NCBI RefSeq assembly: GCF_004006175.1
Contig: NZ_CP033219.1
Location: 1,798,001-1,862,000, forward strand
From: Parasedimentitalea marina
Lineage (GTDB): Bacteria > Pseudomonadota > Alphaproteobacteria > Rhodobacterales > Rhodobacteraceae
DNA: 64,000 nt
Direction of reading: 5' to 3'
Positions 17,110 to 26,891 of this stretch are shown one piece after another (the stretch's first letter is position 1; each line of letters opens with the position of its first letter). Position numbers and translations under genes: made by a program. A model generated the notes under the pieces. That model worked only from the letters and a program-made list of their open reading frames with translations, did no database searches and was not told where the DNA came from.

Positions 17110-17583
17110 TCAACTCAAATGGATTATTGCGCATAATAGCGCTGCCAGTGAAATGCTAGGTGCCATGGGGAAACCTATTTGCTGCAACGCGGCCCAGCGA
17201 TTCTTAAGACCATTTTGCGATCTCTGAAGCGCGGCAAGTATGACTACCATGCAGAGCAAGGTGGCCGATAGATACAGGGCAAAAGACTGAACCGTGTCCG
17301 AAGGTATCAATAGGGTGACCACAGAGAGCATCTTTACGTCCCCGCCAGCAATAATTCGGGTTGCAAAGAGAACAAGACCAATCGCGAACACAAGGCAGAA
17401 AGCCAGCAGCCGACTCAAGATTTCAGGCAAGTCCAGCATCGGGGCCGCAAGCACGAAGATCGCTAAGATCAACAGTACATTGCGATTTGAGATCTTCAGT
17501 TCTCGGAGATCTTGCCAAGCCATCCAAACCAATAGGGGGGCTGCAACCAACAAACCTGCAAAAGACGCCCAGGTCGCTGTCAC
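17110..17583 (-). CDS. cpaA: Prepilin peptidase TadV/CpaA (A24 family)
   Basis: The 157-residue membrane protein has about four to six helices and the two catalytic aspartates of the aspartyl prepilin peptidases: D25 in WQDLRELKISN and D82 in GGDVKML (the GxGD box). It cleaves the leader of the Flp pilin and of TadE-like pseudopilins at the inner membrane. Short forms without the methylase domain, like this one, are usual for Tad systems. Its ATG overlaps the stop of the LuxR gene by 4 bp, and it is the last gene of the cluster. Confidence 0.9.
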   Translation of the reverse strand: MTATWASFAGLLVAAPLLVWMAWQDLRELKISNRNVLLILAIFVLAAPMLDLPEILSRLLAFCLVFAIGLVLFATRIIAGGDVKMLSVVTLLIPSDTVQSFALYLSATLLCMVVILAALQRSQNGLKNRWAALQQIGFPMAPSISLAALLCAIIHLS

Positions 17584-18422
17584 GCGGCTGTGCCCCGGCC
17601 CACATTCTCATCATCAATGACAACCATTGCAACGAGGCGATATACAAGTTCTGACATGTTGTGAATATCGGTTTTTGCGTAAATATTGCGTAGGTGCGTC
17701 CGCAACGTGGACGCTGAAATGCCAAGTTGGTGGCTAACGCGTTTTACCGATTGACCCTTGCTCAGCAATACACAAACACGATATTCGGCTCGGCTTAGCC
17801 GGGCAGGGTTTGTCATGCTCAAAAGATGGGTATCAGGCATTTCAGGCTTGCGTGTCCGTGACATTTTCAAACAGGCTTCCAAATAGCGGCCAGGAGCACG
17901 GTTCGACCAGGTTCTCACCAGGGTACTAGACAGAGTGTTGAGAAGCGCCTGCTGCACGGGGCCAGGGTGGTCCGCAAAATGCAGTTCAAGAAAATCTGTT
18001 TCCGCACCGCCAGAGGTGAGAGGAATAACAGCCAGATCGCTGAGACCTCTGGCACGATGGATATGTTCAAGTGCTGGGCTATCCACATTCCCGGACATGG
18101 AACTATACCAGATCATTCCGGGTTTGGCTTTGGCGACGTAGCCGCCAAGCACGACATGGGCAAAAGACTGCCGCAGGTCGCCGGTCCTGCCAGAAGATTT
18201 TGTTCGGTCGTAGTAAAGCCCACAGCCCCGGTCAACGCCATGCACGTTCAACCGACACAGGGCGGCAGCTTCGGCCCCGATAGCCTTTGTTATGGCTCCT
18301 AGTGCTTCTTGGAAAGGCGCACATCCGTGTAAACATTCACACCAGCGTGCAATTGGTGATATCAGACCTATTTCGGAAATTTGAAATGCAGTGGTCGCCC
18401 TAATTCGTGTAGCAGTCCCCAT
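17580..18422 (-). CDS. LuxR-type regulator embedded in the Tad operon
   Basis: The 280-residue protein ends in a LuxR/GerE HTH (about residues 208-262; LSRAEYRVCVLLSKGQSVKR, ISASTLRTHLRNIYAKTDI). The N-terminal 190 residues look like a GAF-type sensor and I do not see the acyl-homoserine-lactone pocket pattern clearly. GGGAG lies 4 nt before the ATG. The gap of 245 bp before it (to tadC) may carry its own promoter, while its end overlaps cpaA, so it is translated with the peptidase. It is a plausible pilus or adhesion regulator. Confidence 0.85.
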   Translation of the reverse strand: MGTATRIRATTAFQISEIGLISPIARWCECLHGCAPFQEALGAITKAIGAEAAALCRLNVHGVDRGCGLYYDRTKSSGRTGDLRQSFAHVVLGGYVAKAKPGMIWYSSMSGNVDSPALEHIHRARGLSDLAVIPLTSGGAETDFLELHFADHPGPVQQALLNTLSSTLVRTWSNRAPGRYLEACLKMSRTRKPEMPDTHLLSMTNPARLSRAEYRVCVLLSKGQSVKRVSHQLGISASTLRTHLRNIYAKTDIHNMSELVYRLVAMVVIDDENVGRGTAA

Positions 18423-18667
18423 CTTACTCCCCCTAAAAGAACAACTGCTCTACGTTTTAGCCTCCGTACATCAACAATACCTATGCTGGTATTTCTGCTT
18501 GTCCCTACTAGGGTGGCGCAGTTTTCAAAGAATCCAAATGATTGGGCAAAATAATTTGGATTCGAGTGAATTTTCAACGTATACGTGCAAATCTGACTGC
18601 CGTGAGGGAGGTGTCCTTGCCTGGTTGAAATGAAACTTCAGAATTATCGCATGCTGCATCTTGTTTT

Positions 18668-19669
18668 TTATGCGGAAAAGAACCTGATATATCTGATCAC
18701 AACTGGGCCAACTGTCAGCAAAATCAGTGCAGGCAACATCAGGGACGCAAGCACCGCCGACATCTTCACTGGCAGTTTGTTTGCCATTTCCTGTGCCCGG
18801 ACCTCTCGCTGATCCCGCAGATCTTCAGAGTAAGTTGACAGCGCCGTAGCCATGCTTGTGCCAAATTGCATGGATTGCAAGGCAACATTTGCAAAGGAAC
18901 GGATAGTGCCAACACCTGTTCTGTCTGACAGGTCCAGCAGGGCCTCTTCGCGAGGTCTGCCTGCTTGAATTTGTCGCTGAACGCTCAGAAATTCGAAAGC
19001 CAGCTCAGGTGCTGCACTTGTCATTTCGTTGCCGACCCGCGTCATTGCGGCATCAAATCCAAGCCCTGAACCGACCGAGATGCGCATCAGATCCAACGCA
19101 TTGGGGAAGGCTTCTTCAATCCGACGGCGGCGGCCCGCGACCCGCGCATTGAGAAGGTAGAGCGGCCCGAAATAGCCGCACCCAATCAGCGCCATTAGAC
19201 ATTGGAAAACCTGCAAATTTGTCCAATCACCAATTGTCATGGAAACTGGATTTGGCGGCAGTAATTCGGAAGCGCGGCTGAGGCTGACCAATAGCAGCAG
19301 CATAGCGGGTAGAACCAATCCGAGCAGAGCCCGGATCAGAAAAAAGCTACGCAGGGCGCCAGATTGCGAGAATCCGGCCTGGGCCAGCTTGTTTGTGAGT
19401 TCTGTCCGCTCTCGTTTATCGGAAGGTACAAAGGCCTTGATGAACCCACCACTGTTCTTGTCCAGGGGCATCAACAACCCCTTGTCCTGTCGAATACGAG
19501 ACGCAGAGGGATGCAGAGCGGCTATTCGGGTTGTAGTGGGGTTATTACGTGCCAGAAATCCAGCAATCGCTCCGTACAACAGCAGCGCAGCAGTCCCGAA
19601 TCCGATCATGATGAACGTACTTTCGGACAATCCACTTCGGGTGATCAGATCTGTTACCAAGTGTTCCAT
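18668..19669 (-). CDS. tadC: Tad inner-membrane platform protein TadC
   Basis: The 333-residue protein has a T2SSF (GspF-like) domain with three or four membrane helices and the conserved stretch ALDLMRISVGSGLGFDAAMT. With TadB it forms the inner-membrane platform that couples the CpaF ATPase to pilin assembly. ATG 19669 is preceded by GGGGG at 8 nt; the open frame begins at a GTG (19684) that overlaps the tadB stop, which is less likely. It follows tadB directly. Confidence 0.88.
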   Translation of the reverse strand: MEHLVTDLITRSGLSESTFIMIGFGTAALLLYGAIAGFLARNNPTTTRIAALHPSASRIRQDKGLLMPLDKNSGGFIKAFVPSDKRERTELTNKLAQAGFSQSGALRSFFLIRALLGLVLPAMLLLLVSLSRASELLPPNPVSMTIGDWTNLQVFQCLMALIGCGYFGPLYLLNARVAGRRRRIEEAFPNALDLMRISVGSGLGFDAAMTRVGNEMTSAAPELAFEFLSVQRQIQAGRPREEALLDLSDRTGVGTIRSFANVALQSMQFGTSMATALSTYSEDLRDQREVRAQEMANKLPVKMSAVLASLMLPALILLTVGPVVIRYIRFFSA

Positions 19670-19683
19670 GATCACATCCCCCA

Positions 19684-20676
19684 CTAAATCCTGAAATCGA
19701 CAAGTTTACGTAGGGCTAAGCCATTGAGCACGGTAAGAAAAACAATAGACCCGACCATTGGCTTAAACATCGGGTCATCGGCAACGCCGTTGTAATAGTC
19801 CGGTGTCATGAAGGAGACCGAGCCAAAAATCAGAAATGGCAGCGAGGACAAGAACCATGCAGTTAATCGCCCTTCCGAGGACAGAGCTTTGATTTTGCGA
19901 CGCATGGCAACCCTGCCGCGGATCACCCGTGACAGGGTCTCCAGCATTCCTGCCAAGTCGCCCCCGGTCCCATGCTGTATTCCGATGCTGGCAGCCAGAT
20001 AATGGACATCTTCCAGATCCGTACGCTCGGCAAATTCCTGCACGGCAAACGGCAGATCCTCACCGAATGTAACCTGATCATAGATGATACCAAATTCGGT
20101 TGCGACCGGGTCTTCCATCTCGCGCGATACAACACCTATGGAGTTGTTGAGGGGATGACCGACCTTCAGACCACGCGCCAGCATGTCCAGTGCATCCGGC
20201 AACTGATGGACCAAACGATCCTGCATCTGCCTGCACCTGGAACGGATATAGACCACCGGCAGAAAGAGACCAGCAAACAGGGCCACCGCTAGGCTTTCGA
20301 ACGTTTCGACGCGCATGGAAGCAAATAGAAAGGTCACCAAACCTACTATCAGGCAGAAACCCCAGAAAGGCCCTGCCTTGATGGAAAAACCAGCCTGACG
20401 CAGTTGCGTCGTAATATTGCCAAACACGGGAATGTCTCCCATTCCTTTGGTGCGTGCGGGTGGTTTAAGAATAGCCAGTCGCTCTGCGCCGGTCTTACCT
20501 TGCGCAATCATCTTCATGCGGCGATTGCGAGCGTCCTCCAGCCGACTGCGGCTGCCGAACATTTGCCGCAGCCCCGAGCAGATCAAGAGTACGCTAATGG
20601 CCACGCCGCTGAAGACTGCATATCCGACGAGCTGGCCATTCCATCCAGATGTGTAAAAAAATATTACATCCAGCAT
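19684..20676 (-). CDS. tadB: Tad inner-membrane platform protein TadB
   Basis: The 330-residue GspF-type protein has N-terminal membrane helices, the conserved LPDALDMLARGLKVGHPLNN segment (about residues 160-180) and a C-terminal helix pair. Its ATG overlaps the cpaF stop as TAATG, so it is translationally coupled to the ATPase. It partners TadC as the assembly platform. Confidence 0.9.
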   Translation of the reverse strand: MLDVIFFYTSGWNGQLVGYAVFSGVAISVLLICSGLRQMFGSRSRLEDARNRRMKMIAQGKTGAERLAILKPPARTKGMGDIPVFGNITTQLRQAGFSIKAGPFWGFCLIVGLVTFLFASMRVETFESLAVALFAGLFLPVVYIRSRCRQMQDRLVHQLPDALDMLARGLKVGHPLNNSIGVVSREMEDPVATEFGIIYDQVTFGEDLPFAVQEFAERTDLEDVHYLAASIGIQHGTGGDLAGMLETLSRVIRGRVAMRRKIKALSSEGRLTAWFLSSLPFLIFGSVSFMTPDYYNGVADDPMFKPMVGSIVFLTVLNGLALRKLVDFRI

Positions 20677-22058
20677 TACATGGCCTCCAGGTTAAAGGCA
20701 TTTGCGTCGACATTAACACCAGCAGCAGCGAGTGAGTCGACACATTGCGGTCGGATGCCTGTTGGGGTGAATTGCCCCAGAATGTTACCGTCTTCGCCGC
20801 GCCCGGTTTTGCGGAATATGAAAATGTCCTGCAGTGTGATGACATCCCCTTCCAGCCCAGTGAGCTCGGAAATGCTAACCACCCGGCGATGGCCGTCTGA
20901 CAGACGAGACAATTGCACAATGAAGTTGATACCCGAGGCGATCTGGGCCCGAACCGCAGACAACGGCAACTCCATTCCCATCATCGACACCATCTGTTCG
21001 AGCCTGCCAAGCGCATCACGCGCCGAGTTGGCGTGAACTGTGGTCATCGATCCGTCGTGACCCGTGTTCATCGCCTGCAGCATATCGAAGGTCTCGGCAC
21101 CGCGTACCTCGCCGACGATAATCCGGTCCGGGCGCATTCTAAGCGCGTTGCGCACGAGATCCCTCTGGGTCACTGCGCCATCACCAGACGGGTTGGGGGG
21201 GCGAGTTTCCAGCCGCACAACATGGGTTTGCTGCAGCTGAAGTTCGGCCGCATCTTCGATCGTCACAATCCGCGATCGGGAATCGATGAAGGCAGAAATT
21301 GCATTTAACATGGTGGTTTTACCGGACCCGGTGCCCCCCGAAATGAGAATATTCATTCGGGCATCCACCAGCCCACTAAGGAAGTGCGCAGCCTTGCGGT
21401 TCAATGCGTTCTCGTCCACCAACTTGTCCAGCGTCAGGGGATCGTGGGAAAATTTGCGAATGGACAGCGTCGGGCCGTCAATCGCGCAGGGGCGGATAAT
21501 TGCATTAACCCGGCTGCCATCTTCAAGCCGGGCATCAACCCACGGGGTGCTTTCGTCCACCCTGCGTCCAACCCGGGACACCACCTTGTCAATGATCCGC
21601 AAAAGGTGCTTTTCGTCGCTGAACCGCACGCTGGTTTCCTCCAGTACACCACCGCGTTCGACAAAAACGGTTTCATGACCGTTCACCAAAATGTCGTTGA
21701 CGGTGGGATCGGCAAGCAGTGGTTCCAATGGACCCAAGCCAAGAACCTCATTCATCAGGTCTTCGACCAGAGATCGGAAATCCTCGGTCCGCATCGGAGC
21801 GTTCCTGGCGGCCAGTACTTCGTTGACCAACCCTGCCACTTCCCGCCTTAATTCTTCGGGTTGCACCTTGTCAATGATGGCCAGGTTCAGTCTTTCAATT
21901 AGTACCTTGTGCAACTCCGTTTTCAATTCCAGGCGGTCCGCCAACTTGCTGTCCAGAACCGGGGCGACGCTGTGGGCGGTCCCGTCTTCACCATGTAGAT
22001 GAACAACATTTGGGTCATCCTGTTTGGCTGGTGAGCGGCTTCCAAAGTTCCTGAACAT
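20676..22058 (-). CDS. cpaF: Tad secretion ATPase CpaF/TadA
   Basis: The 460-residue hexameric ATPase has an N-terminal helical region, then the VirB11/CpaF core with Walker A GGTGSGKT (residues 241-248), the Asp box with acidic [10 protein letters not shown], the [16 protein letters not shown]alker B/His region, and [19 protein letters not shown]. It powers pilus extension, and possibly retraction, at the cytoplasmic face of the inner membrane. It lies 15 bp downstream of cpaE. Confidence 0.95.
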   Translation of the reverse strand: MFRNFGSRSPAKQDDPNVVHLHGEDGTAHSVAPVLDSKLADRLELKTELHKVLIERLNLAIIDKVQPEELRREVAGLVNEVLAARNAPMRTEDFRSLVEDLMNEVLGLGPLEPLLADPTVNDILVNGHETVFVERGGVLEETSVRFSDEKHLLRIIDKVVSRVGRRVDESTPWVDARLEDGSRVNAIIRPCAIDGPTLSIRKFSHDPLTLDKLVDENALNRKAAHFLSGLVDARMNILISGGTGSGKTTMLNAISAFIDSRSRIVTIEDAAELQLQQTHVVRLETRPPNPSGDGAVTQRDLVRNALRMRPDRIIVGEVRGAETFDMLQAMNTGHDGSMTTVHANSARDALGRLEQMVSMMGMELPLSAVRAQIASGINFIVQLSRLSDGHRRVVSISELTGLEGDVITLQDIFIFRKTGRGEDGNILGQFTPTGIRPQCVDSLAAAGVNVDANAFNLEAM

Positions 22059-22073
22059 TGTCTATCTCCCCAA

Positions 22074-23270
22074 TCAGTTTTTGGCGGATGTACGCGACTG
22101 GCGGGCCTCCGCCACAGCCTGCGCAAGGTGTCGGATGCCTTTCGCCAAGGGCGAACGGGCTGCCGCTTTTGACAGTGGGATCCCCTGGTCGGCTGCCTTC
22201 AGTGCTGCAGCGGAATCCTCTGCTAGCCAATACTTGAATGGCCGTTGCAAAACGCGCGCAGCTTCCTTCTCGTGGCTCGCTGCAAACAAGGGTTTGCGCT
22301 TGCGATTGATCACGATATCGACCTCCAGGCCAAGATTTACTTCGCTGTAGAAATCCAGAAGGCGGCGGGCTTGGCTGACCGCAGGAACCGAGCAGTCGGT
22401 GACCATTACCAAGCGATCGCTGGCTTCAAGGACCGGTGATAACCATTCAACCAGAACGCGCGGTAAGTCGATGACAACATAGTCAAACCTCGCCTGTAAC
22501 AACTGGATCAGTTCGGCAGTCTGGCGTGGTGCAAGAGCATGCAAGGGTACAAATTCTGATGGTGACGGAAGCACCCAAAGTCCAGAAGTGGTCTCGATCA
22601 TCGATTGCTCTAGAAAGGTGCTGTCAGGCATCACCCCTTCGTCTGCCATCTGATAGAGGCAAGAACTGGGCTGTTGGTTCAGAAAGGTCGAAACCGCACC
22701 AAATTGCAGATCAAGATCGACCAGTGCAACTTTATTGGTCGCGGTTTGTTTACGCCACCCGGTGCGCTGGGTCAGACAGTCGGCAAGATTGACGGCAACG
22801 GTGGTGGAGCCAATTCCGCCACGCGCCTGGGCGACCGAAACAACCGTACCTGAAAGTGCATCAGCGGTGGATCGCGCGTCAGCTGTGTCCAGAGATTGCC
22901 AAATGGATTTAGCCAGTTCGTCGGGGCTCAAATTGTCGGGCAGCACGTCCGCAGCACCAGCTTCGGACAATTTACGCATTTCTGAAAACGGAGTGTTTGC
23001 GTCGGCCAAGGCAATGACCTGGGCACCGGTTTTTGTGCGTTGGCGGATTTCGCGAATGGCGATGGCATCGCGCTCAGAATTACCTTCGGGACAAAAGATC
23101 ACCAGATCGTTCTTCATGGCCAGTTCGCTTGCGGTGCCGTTCATTTCTGTCAAAGTGGCTTCGGATTTCGTCAACTCGGTTCCCGGACGAAGTTGGACAA
23201 CGCTTTCAACTAAAGCACTGATGCCAGGATCTTTTGAGATCAAAGCAATGGATTTATTGTCATTTTTCAT
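22074..23270 (-). CDS. cpaE: Pilus localisation ATPase-like protein CpaE/TadZ
   Basis: The 398-residue protein has a receiver-like N-terminal domain and a MinD/ParA-type domain with the deviant Walker region SVAQARGGIGSTTVAVNLAD (lysine position altered to serine/threonine context, as often in TadZ), then DLDLQFGAVSTFLNQ. It places the Tad machine in the cell. Start ATG 23270 has AAGGAG 6 nt upstream and is preferred to the ORF start nine codons earlier. Confidence 0.9.
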   Translation of the reverse strand: MKNDNKSIALISKDPGISALVESVVQLRPGTELTKSEATLTEMNGTASELAMKNDLVIFCPEGNSERDAIAIREIRQRTKTGAQVIALADANTPFSEMRKLSEAGAADVLPDNLSPDELAKSIWQSLDTADARSTADALSGTVVSVAQARGGIGSTTVAVNLADCLTQRTGWRKQTATNKVALVDLDLQFGAVSTFLNQQPSSCLYQMADEGVMPDSTFLEQSMIETTSGLWVLPSPSEFVPLHALAPRQTAELIQLLQARFDYVVIDLPRVLVEWLSPVLEASDRLVMVTDCSVPAVSQARRLLDFYSEVNLGLEVDIVINRKRKPLFAASHEKEAARVLQRPFKYWLAEDSAAALKAADQGIPLSKAAARSPLAKGIRHLAQAVAEARQSRTSAKN

Positions 23271-23293
23271 TACCAGCTCCTTGTCGTTGCGCA

Positions 23294-23950
23294 TCATCCA
23301 TTGCCACCCAGGGCCAGATCTTCGCCCGGCAGCGATACGCTCATTGGAGGGAAAACAACCGTTCCAGCCAGCGGTTGGTCGATGACTGCACCGCTAAGGC
23401 CTGCCAGGCGACCCAACGGCGAGAGGAATTGAAAGGTAAGGTTTTGTAGTTCGACCGTGACCACGGGAACATAGGGTCCGCCCAGAAAACCGAGGTTGCT
23501 GTCATAGGAATAGCTGAAGGACATATTGGACATATCTGCCCCAGGCGGCATGGACCCCCGCACCAGTGCCCAGATTTCACTGGCGGTGGCATTGCTGGCG
23601 GTGCCCACACAGGTGGTCGTGCCTGGGTCCGCGCAAATATCCGCTCCAACGCGGCAAGACGTCCCGTATTCAGGGGGCGTTCCCGGTACAGATGACGGGC
23701 GAACATTCGATTCGGGTACACCCGTGCAGGCTGGTGGGCGCACAGCCGCCACGCGGGAGGCCACGTTCATGGCGCGTTCGGCGACAACATAGTGAAATGC
23801 CATCCTGCCAAAGTCGATCATCCCCATGAACAAAAGCAGGAACAAGGGCATCACCACGGCAAGCTCTGTCAGTGTGGTTCCGGATTGATCCGCAGCAAGC
23901 CGCAACAGCGTGCCACGCATCCGTTTGTACATTATTTTGGTCCGGGTCAT
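23294..23950 (-). CDS. TadE-like pseudopilin
   Basis: The 218-residue product has the TadE signature near its N-terminus: QSGTTLTELAVVMPLFLLLF (residues 22-41) with a Gly before the processed Thr and a conserved Glu at +5, then MIDFGRMAFHYVVAERAM. The remainder is a periplasmic domain with several cysteines. Its start overlaps the stop of the preceding tadE-like gene by ATGA. It is expected to be processed by CpaA and to act as a minor pseudopilin. Confidence 0.85.
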   Translation of the reverse strand: MTRTKIMYKRMRGTLLRLAADQSGTTLTELAVVMPLFLLLFMGMIDFGRMAFHYVVAERAMNVASRVAAVRPPACTGVPESNVRPSSVPGTPPEYGTSCRVGADICADPGTTTCVGTASNATASEIWALVRGSMPPGADMSNMSFSYSYDSNLGFLGGPYVPVVTVELQNLTFQFLSPLGRLAGLSGAVIDQPLAGTVVFPPMSVSLPGEDLALGGNG

Positions 23951-24450
23951 GTGCCAAACACCCGGCTTTGATCTGAAATGACTGTGTTGATCGTGGCGCG
24001 GCTGACACCGTTGAAGGCAAACACATCTGCAAACGGAAAAGTAATTGTCAGGCTGGCGGTTACCGAAACCACAGGTGCGGGTGAGACCCGGTAGACGCCT
24101 GCCGTACAGGTCAGGCTGGGTACCACCGAAGTCACCGTAATGCTGGAGGGGAACAGCAGGTGACCCGAGGTGCTGCGACGGACAATCGTTTCCAAAGCGG
24201 TGGTATAGCCAACCACCGCACCGCCAGAGGTGCAGATATCACCCGGGGCTATGCGCGCCAGATAACGCGCTGCGTCGCGCACACCGGACACGGCAGCTTG
24301 GTAGGACCACATCATCCGCCCACCTTCGATGATCACCGCAAAGACCAAAACCATGACCGGCAACATCAGCGCAAATTCGACAAGGGCTGCACCACGCTCT
24401 TCACAGCGGAACCGTTTCAGGATCAATGGGATGAGATTACTGTGTGCCAT
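23947..24450 (-). CDS. TadE/TadF-like pseudopilin
   Basis: The 167-residue protein carries EERGAALVEFALMLPVMVLV (about residues 17-36), the processed TadE-type helix, followed by EGGRMMWSYQAAVSGVRDAARYLA. ATG 24450 follows the tadG-like stop by five bases; the open frame runs a further 32 codons upstream into the neighbour and that extension is rejected. It forms a tandem pair with the other TadE-like gene. Confidence 0.82.
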   Translation of the reverse strand: MAHSNLIPLILKRFRCEERGAALVEFALMLPVMVLVFAVIIEGGRMMWSYQAAVSGVRDAARYLARIAPGDICTSGGAVVGYTTALETIVRRSTSGHLLFPSSITVTSVVPSLTCTAGVYRVSPAPVVSVTASLTITFPFADVFAFNGVSRATINTVISDQSRVFGT

Positions 24451-24455
24451 TGTGC

Positions 24456-25913
24456 TCACCTGTACAGCTGGACAAGATCGCGGAAGATACCCGCATCGCC
24501 CGTGCCCCCAACGCCGCCACCCGCACTGCCGATAACCTCGCCCCAAATGTCGACGTTTGGCGGCGAGGTGCCATCATCTCCTACGGGTTCGGTCAGAAAG
24601 ATCTCGACGAATTCCTTGACCGGAACATCCGTTGCGGCGCCGCTAATCGGAGTGGCCACGCAGTCAACACCCGCTGCAATGATCACCCGGCGTTTGGGAT
24701 CGCTGCTTTGGTGGGTGGAACATTGTGGACGTCCGGTTTCGGACAGGTCAGACAGGATAGCGGTGGCAGATCCTGGACCACCCGCAGCAGCGATCTCGGC
24801 CAGATAATACGCATAACGTGTGGTCGCGAGCGGATGCGGGTCTGTCCCGGCATAATTTATGTTGACGTAGTCCGCCCGGCCAACAGCCCAGTTGCCATCT
24901 CCGTACCGGCTGCAAGTGCCGGACCCAAAACATGTGTCACGGGGCAGACCAACGGTGTCCGGGGAAATCTCTTCATTGTTGCCAATACAGGAGCCACCGC
25001 CGTTGGGCACGATCCCTTTGATAACATTCGGGGCCGGAGCAAAATTTGGGTCGTTGCGCTCGCTGTTCATAATCGCAGAATACATATCAAACCGAACGTT
25101 AAAGACTGCGTCTTCGATGCCAACTTTCTGGCCAGGCTCGATATCTACACCGCGCTGGTCGAAACATTGGGTGATACTGCCCTCAGCCCCCAACAGGCAC
25201 GCATCCATATTGATCCCATTCAACCCGGCGCAGGGACCTTCGTCATCCACTTCCACCTTGGCGGGATCCAGAAAGCCAAAATCTCCCGGGCCCCAGGCCG
25301 CACCGTTACCACCCGAGCGCAGGCGGATCATGGTGCCGACATTGGCATCCGCGATGAAGCCGGGCGGAATACAGAACATTAGCGGGGTCACGTCGCAAGC
25401 ATATTGAGTAAAGCCGGCCACAGCTTCGGCCGAGGCAAGTTCATTTGGCCCGGAATTGCCAGTCAGCGTTGAAAAGGCAGCACCGAAGGTGGCACCGACG
25501 GTCGAGTCGATGACATCTGCATGAACATATCGGGCTTCAGCAGGGTCCGTCGTGACTGCGCTTAGCGTGGAGGTATCGCTATCCGGAACGGCGGAATAGT
25601 AGGTCAGGGCAAAATCAGCCGCACCGCTTAACGTGTCGTCACCGGTCCCAAAAGTCTTACGATCGGCGATAAGGGTGCTAGCGGCCGATTGGGCGCGGAT
25701 CAGTGCATCTGCCTTGCCGTCCAGCTCTCCAGCGGCGGCCAGGGCTATGTTGTCCGCATAGGCTTGCAGCTCGCTTCGGGTTATCCCAACGCGCCCCAAA
25801 TCAAAAGAGAGGGCGACGATGCCGAACAATACCACAAAGCTCAGGCCCCACATCACCAGCATGGTGCCGCTTTCGTCTGCTGCAAAACGCTTTATGGCTG
25901 TGTGGAACGGCAC
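24456..25913 (-). CDS. tadG: TadG-like pilus assembly protein
   Basis: The 485-residue protein has an N-terminal TadE/TadG helix (ADESGTMLVMWGLSFVVLFG, about residues 11-30), then FDLGRVGITRSELQAYADNIALAAAGELDG, the usual TadG continuation, and a long cysteine-containing extracytoplasmic part. TadG is needed for Flp pilus biogenesis. It is separated from cpaB by 24 bp and from the next tadE-like gene by 5 bp. Confidence 0.85.
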   Translation of the reverse strand: MPFHTAIKRFAADESGTMLVMWGLSFVVLFGIVALSFDLGRVGITRSELQAYADNIALAAAGELDGKADALIRAQSAASTLIADRKTFGTGDDTLSGAADFALTYYSAVPDSDTSTLSAVTTDPAEARYVHADVIDSTVGATFGAAFSTLTGNSGPNELASAEAVAGFTQYACDVTPLMFCIPPGFIADANVGTMIRLRSGGNGAAWGPGDFGFLDPAKVEVDDEGPCAGLNGINMDACLLGAEGSITQCFDQRGVDIEPGQKVGIEDAVFNVRFDMYSAIMNSERNDPNFAPAPNVIKGIVPNGGGSCIGNNEEISPDTVGLPRDTCFGSGTCSRYGDGNWAVGRADYVNINYAGTDPHPLATTRYAYYLAEIAAAGGPGSATAILSDLSETGRPQCSTHQSSDPKRRVIIAAGVDCVATPISGAATDVPVKEFVEIFLTEPVGDDGTSPPNVDIWGEVIGSAGGGVGGTGDAGIFRDLVQLYR

Positions 25914-25937
25914 TGGCAGTGGCTCACTTTCTATGGC

Positions 25938-26738
25938 TCAGCGAATTTCAGTATGGGTGATTTTGGTACCTCGACGGATCAATACCGTTTTGACTGGTTC
26001 ACTTTCGGGCAGGGGCGACAGTTCGCGCAGAACATCGCTGAGACCGATGGATTCAAGCGGCACATCAATTTCCGCACTGTCTGGCTTGCGCAGCGTCAGG
26101 CTCAGCGTACCTGCGCGTTGCGCAAGTGCCAGACGTTGTCCTTCTGCTGGTGTTACCTCGACAGTAACGGTTCGGGCCACACCAGGTGTATCCGTTTCCT
26201 CGTTGGCGTCCTGATCAACACCAATCACACGGGCATTCTGCAGAATTGTTACGGTTTTCAGCTCGGCACCGCGACCTTGGGTCAACAAAATGTCAACATG
26301 ATCACCAGGTGTCACAAACCCACCCACTGCTGTTTCTGCGTTAACCTTTATCGCCATTGCCCTATGGTCGGGGCTGAGTGTCTGAACGATGGTGACTTTT
26401 TCACCAAAACCCGAGATTTTACCGATGCGGATAAGTTCACCCTGGGCGATCCCACGGCGAGCGCGGCGCGGTGGCTGGCCAGGCTCTGGTAGCAATTCGC
26501 TGAAATTCTTGTAGATCCCTTTCGGCAGGGACCCGGCGGGCCAGGAGATAGTTGTCAGCGCCTGGGACTCGATCACATTGCCAAAGGCAATATCTTGGGA
26601 CGCAACAACTACCCGTACCATGGCGGGTGTATCCGCGCCGTTTGCCTGCTGTCTGTCGATTGTTCCTTTGGCCACGAATGCAGAACCCGCTGCAATTGAT
26701 AGACCCGTGAACAGGCTGAGAAGAGAGGAAAAATTCAT
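25938..26738 (-). CDS. cpaB: Pilus assembly protein CpaB/RcpC
   Basis: The 266-residue protein has an N-terminal membrane helix/signal (MNFSSLLSLFTGLSIAAGSA), a SAF domain (VRVVVASQDIAFGNVIESQALTTISWPAGSLP) and the RcpC-type domain (HRAMAIKVNAETAVGGFVTP, GDHVDILLTQ). It is periplasmic and normally works with the secretin. ATG 26738 has AGGGAG just upstream; the open frame extends 45 codons further but reads as non-coding. Confidence 0.9.
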   Translation of the reverse strand: MNFSSLLSLFTGLSIAAGSAFVAKGTIDRQQANGADTPAMVRVVVASQDIAFGNVIESQALTTISWPAGSLPKGIYKNFSELLPEPGQPPRRARRGIAQGELIRIGKISGFGEKVTIVQTLSPDHRAMAIKVNAETAVGGFVTPGDHVDILLTQGRGAELKTVTILQNARVIGVDQDANEETDTPGVARTVTVEVTPAEGQRLALAQRAGTLSLTLRKPDSAEIDVPLESIGLSDVLRELSPLPESEPVKTVLIRRGTKITHTEIR

Positions 26739-26891
26739 GACATGCTCCCTTTTGGCTAAGCTGACGGGATGAGTGCTCGCGCGCCAATGACACAAAAGCC
26801 CGTAGTCCAATGGCGAAACGGTCAGAAGGAGGATTGCCCCCTTGGCGATGCCTGATTTTATGGGGGCAGGCATCGCAAGTTTGGAGCTGTT

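Noticed and set aside
20404..21036. 210-codon plus-strand frame over tadB/cpaF
   Set aside because: It is antisense to two overlapping genes with strong family motifs.
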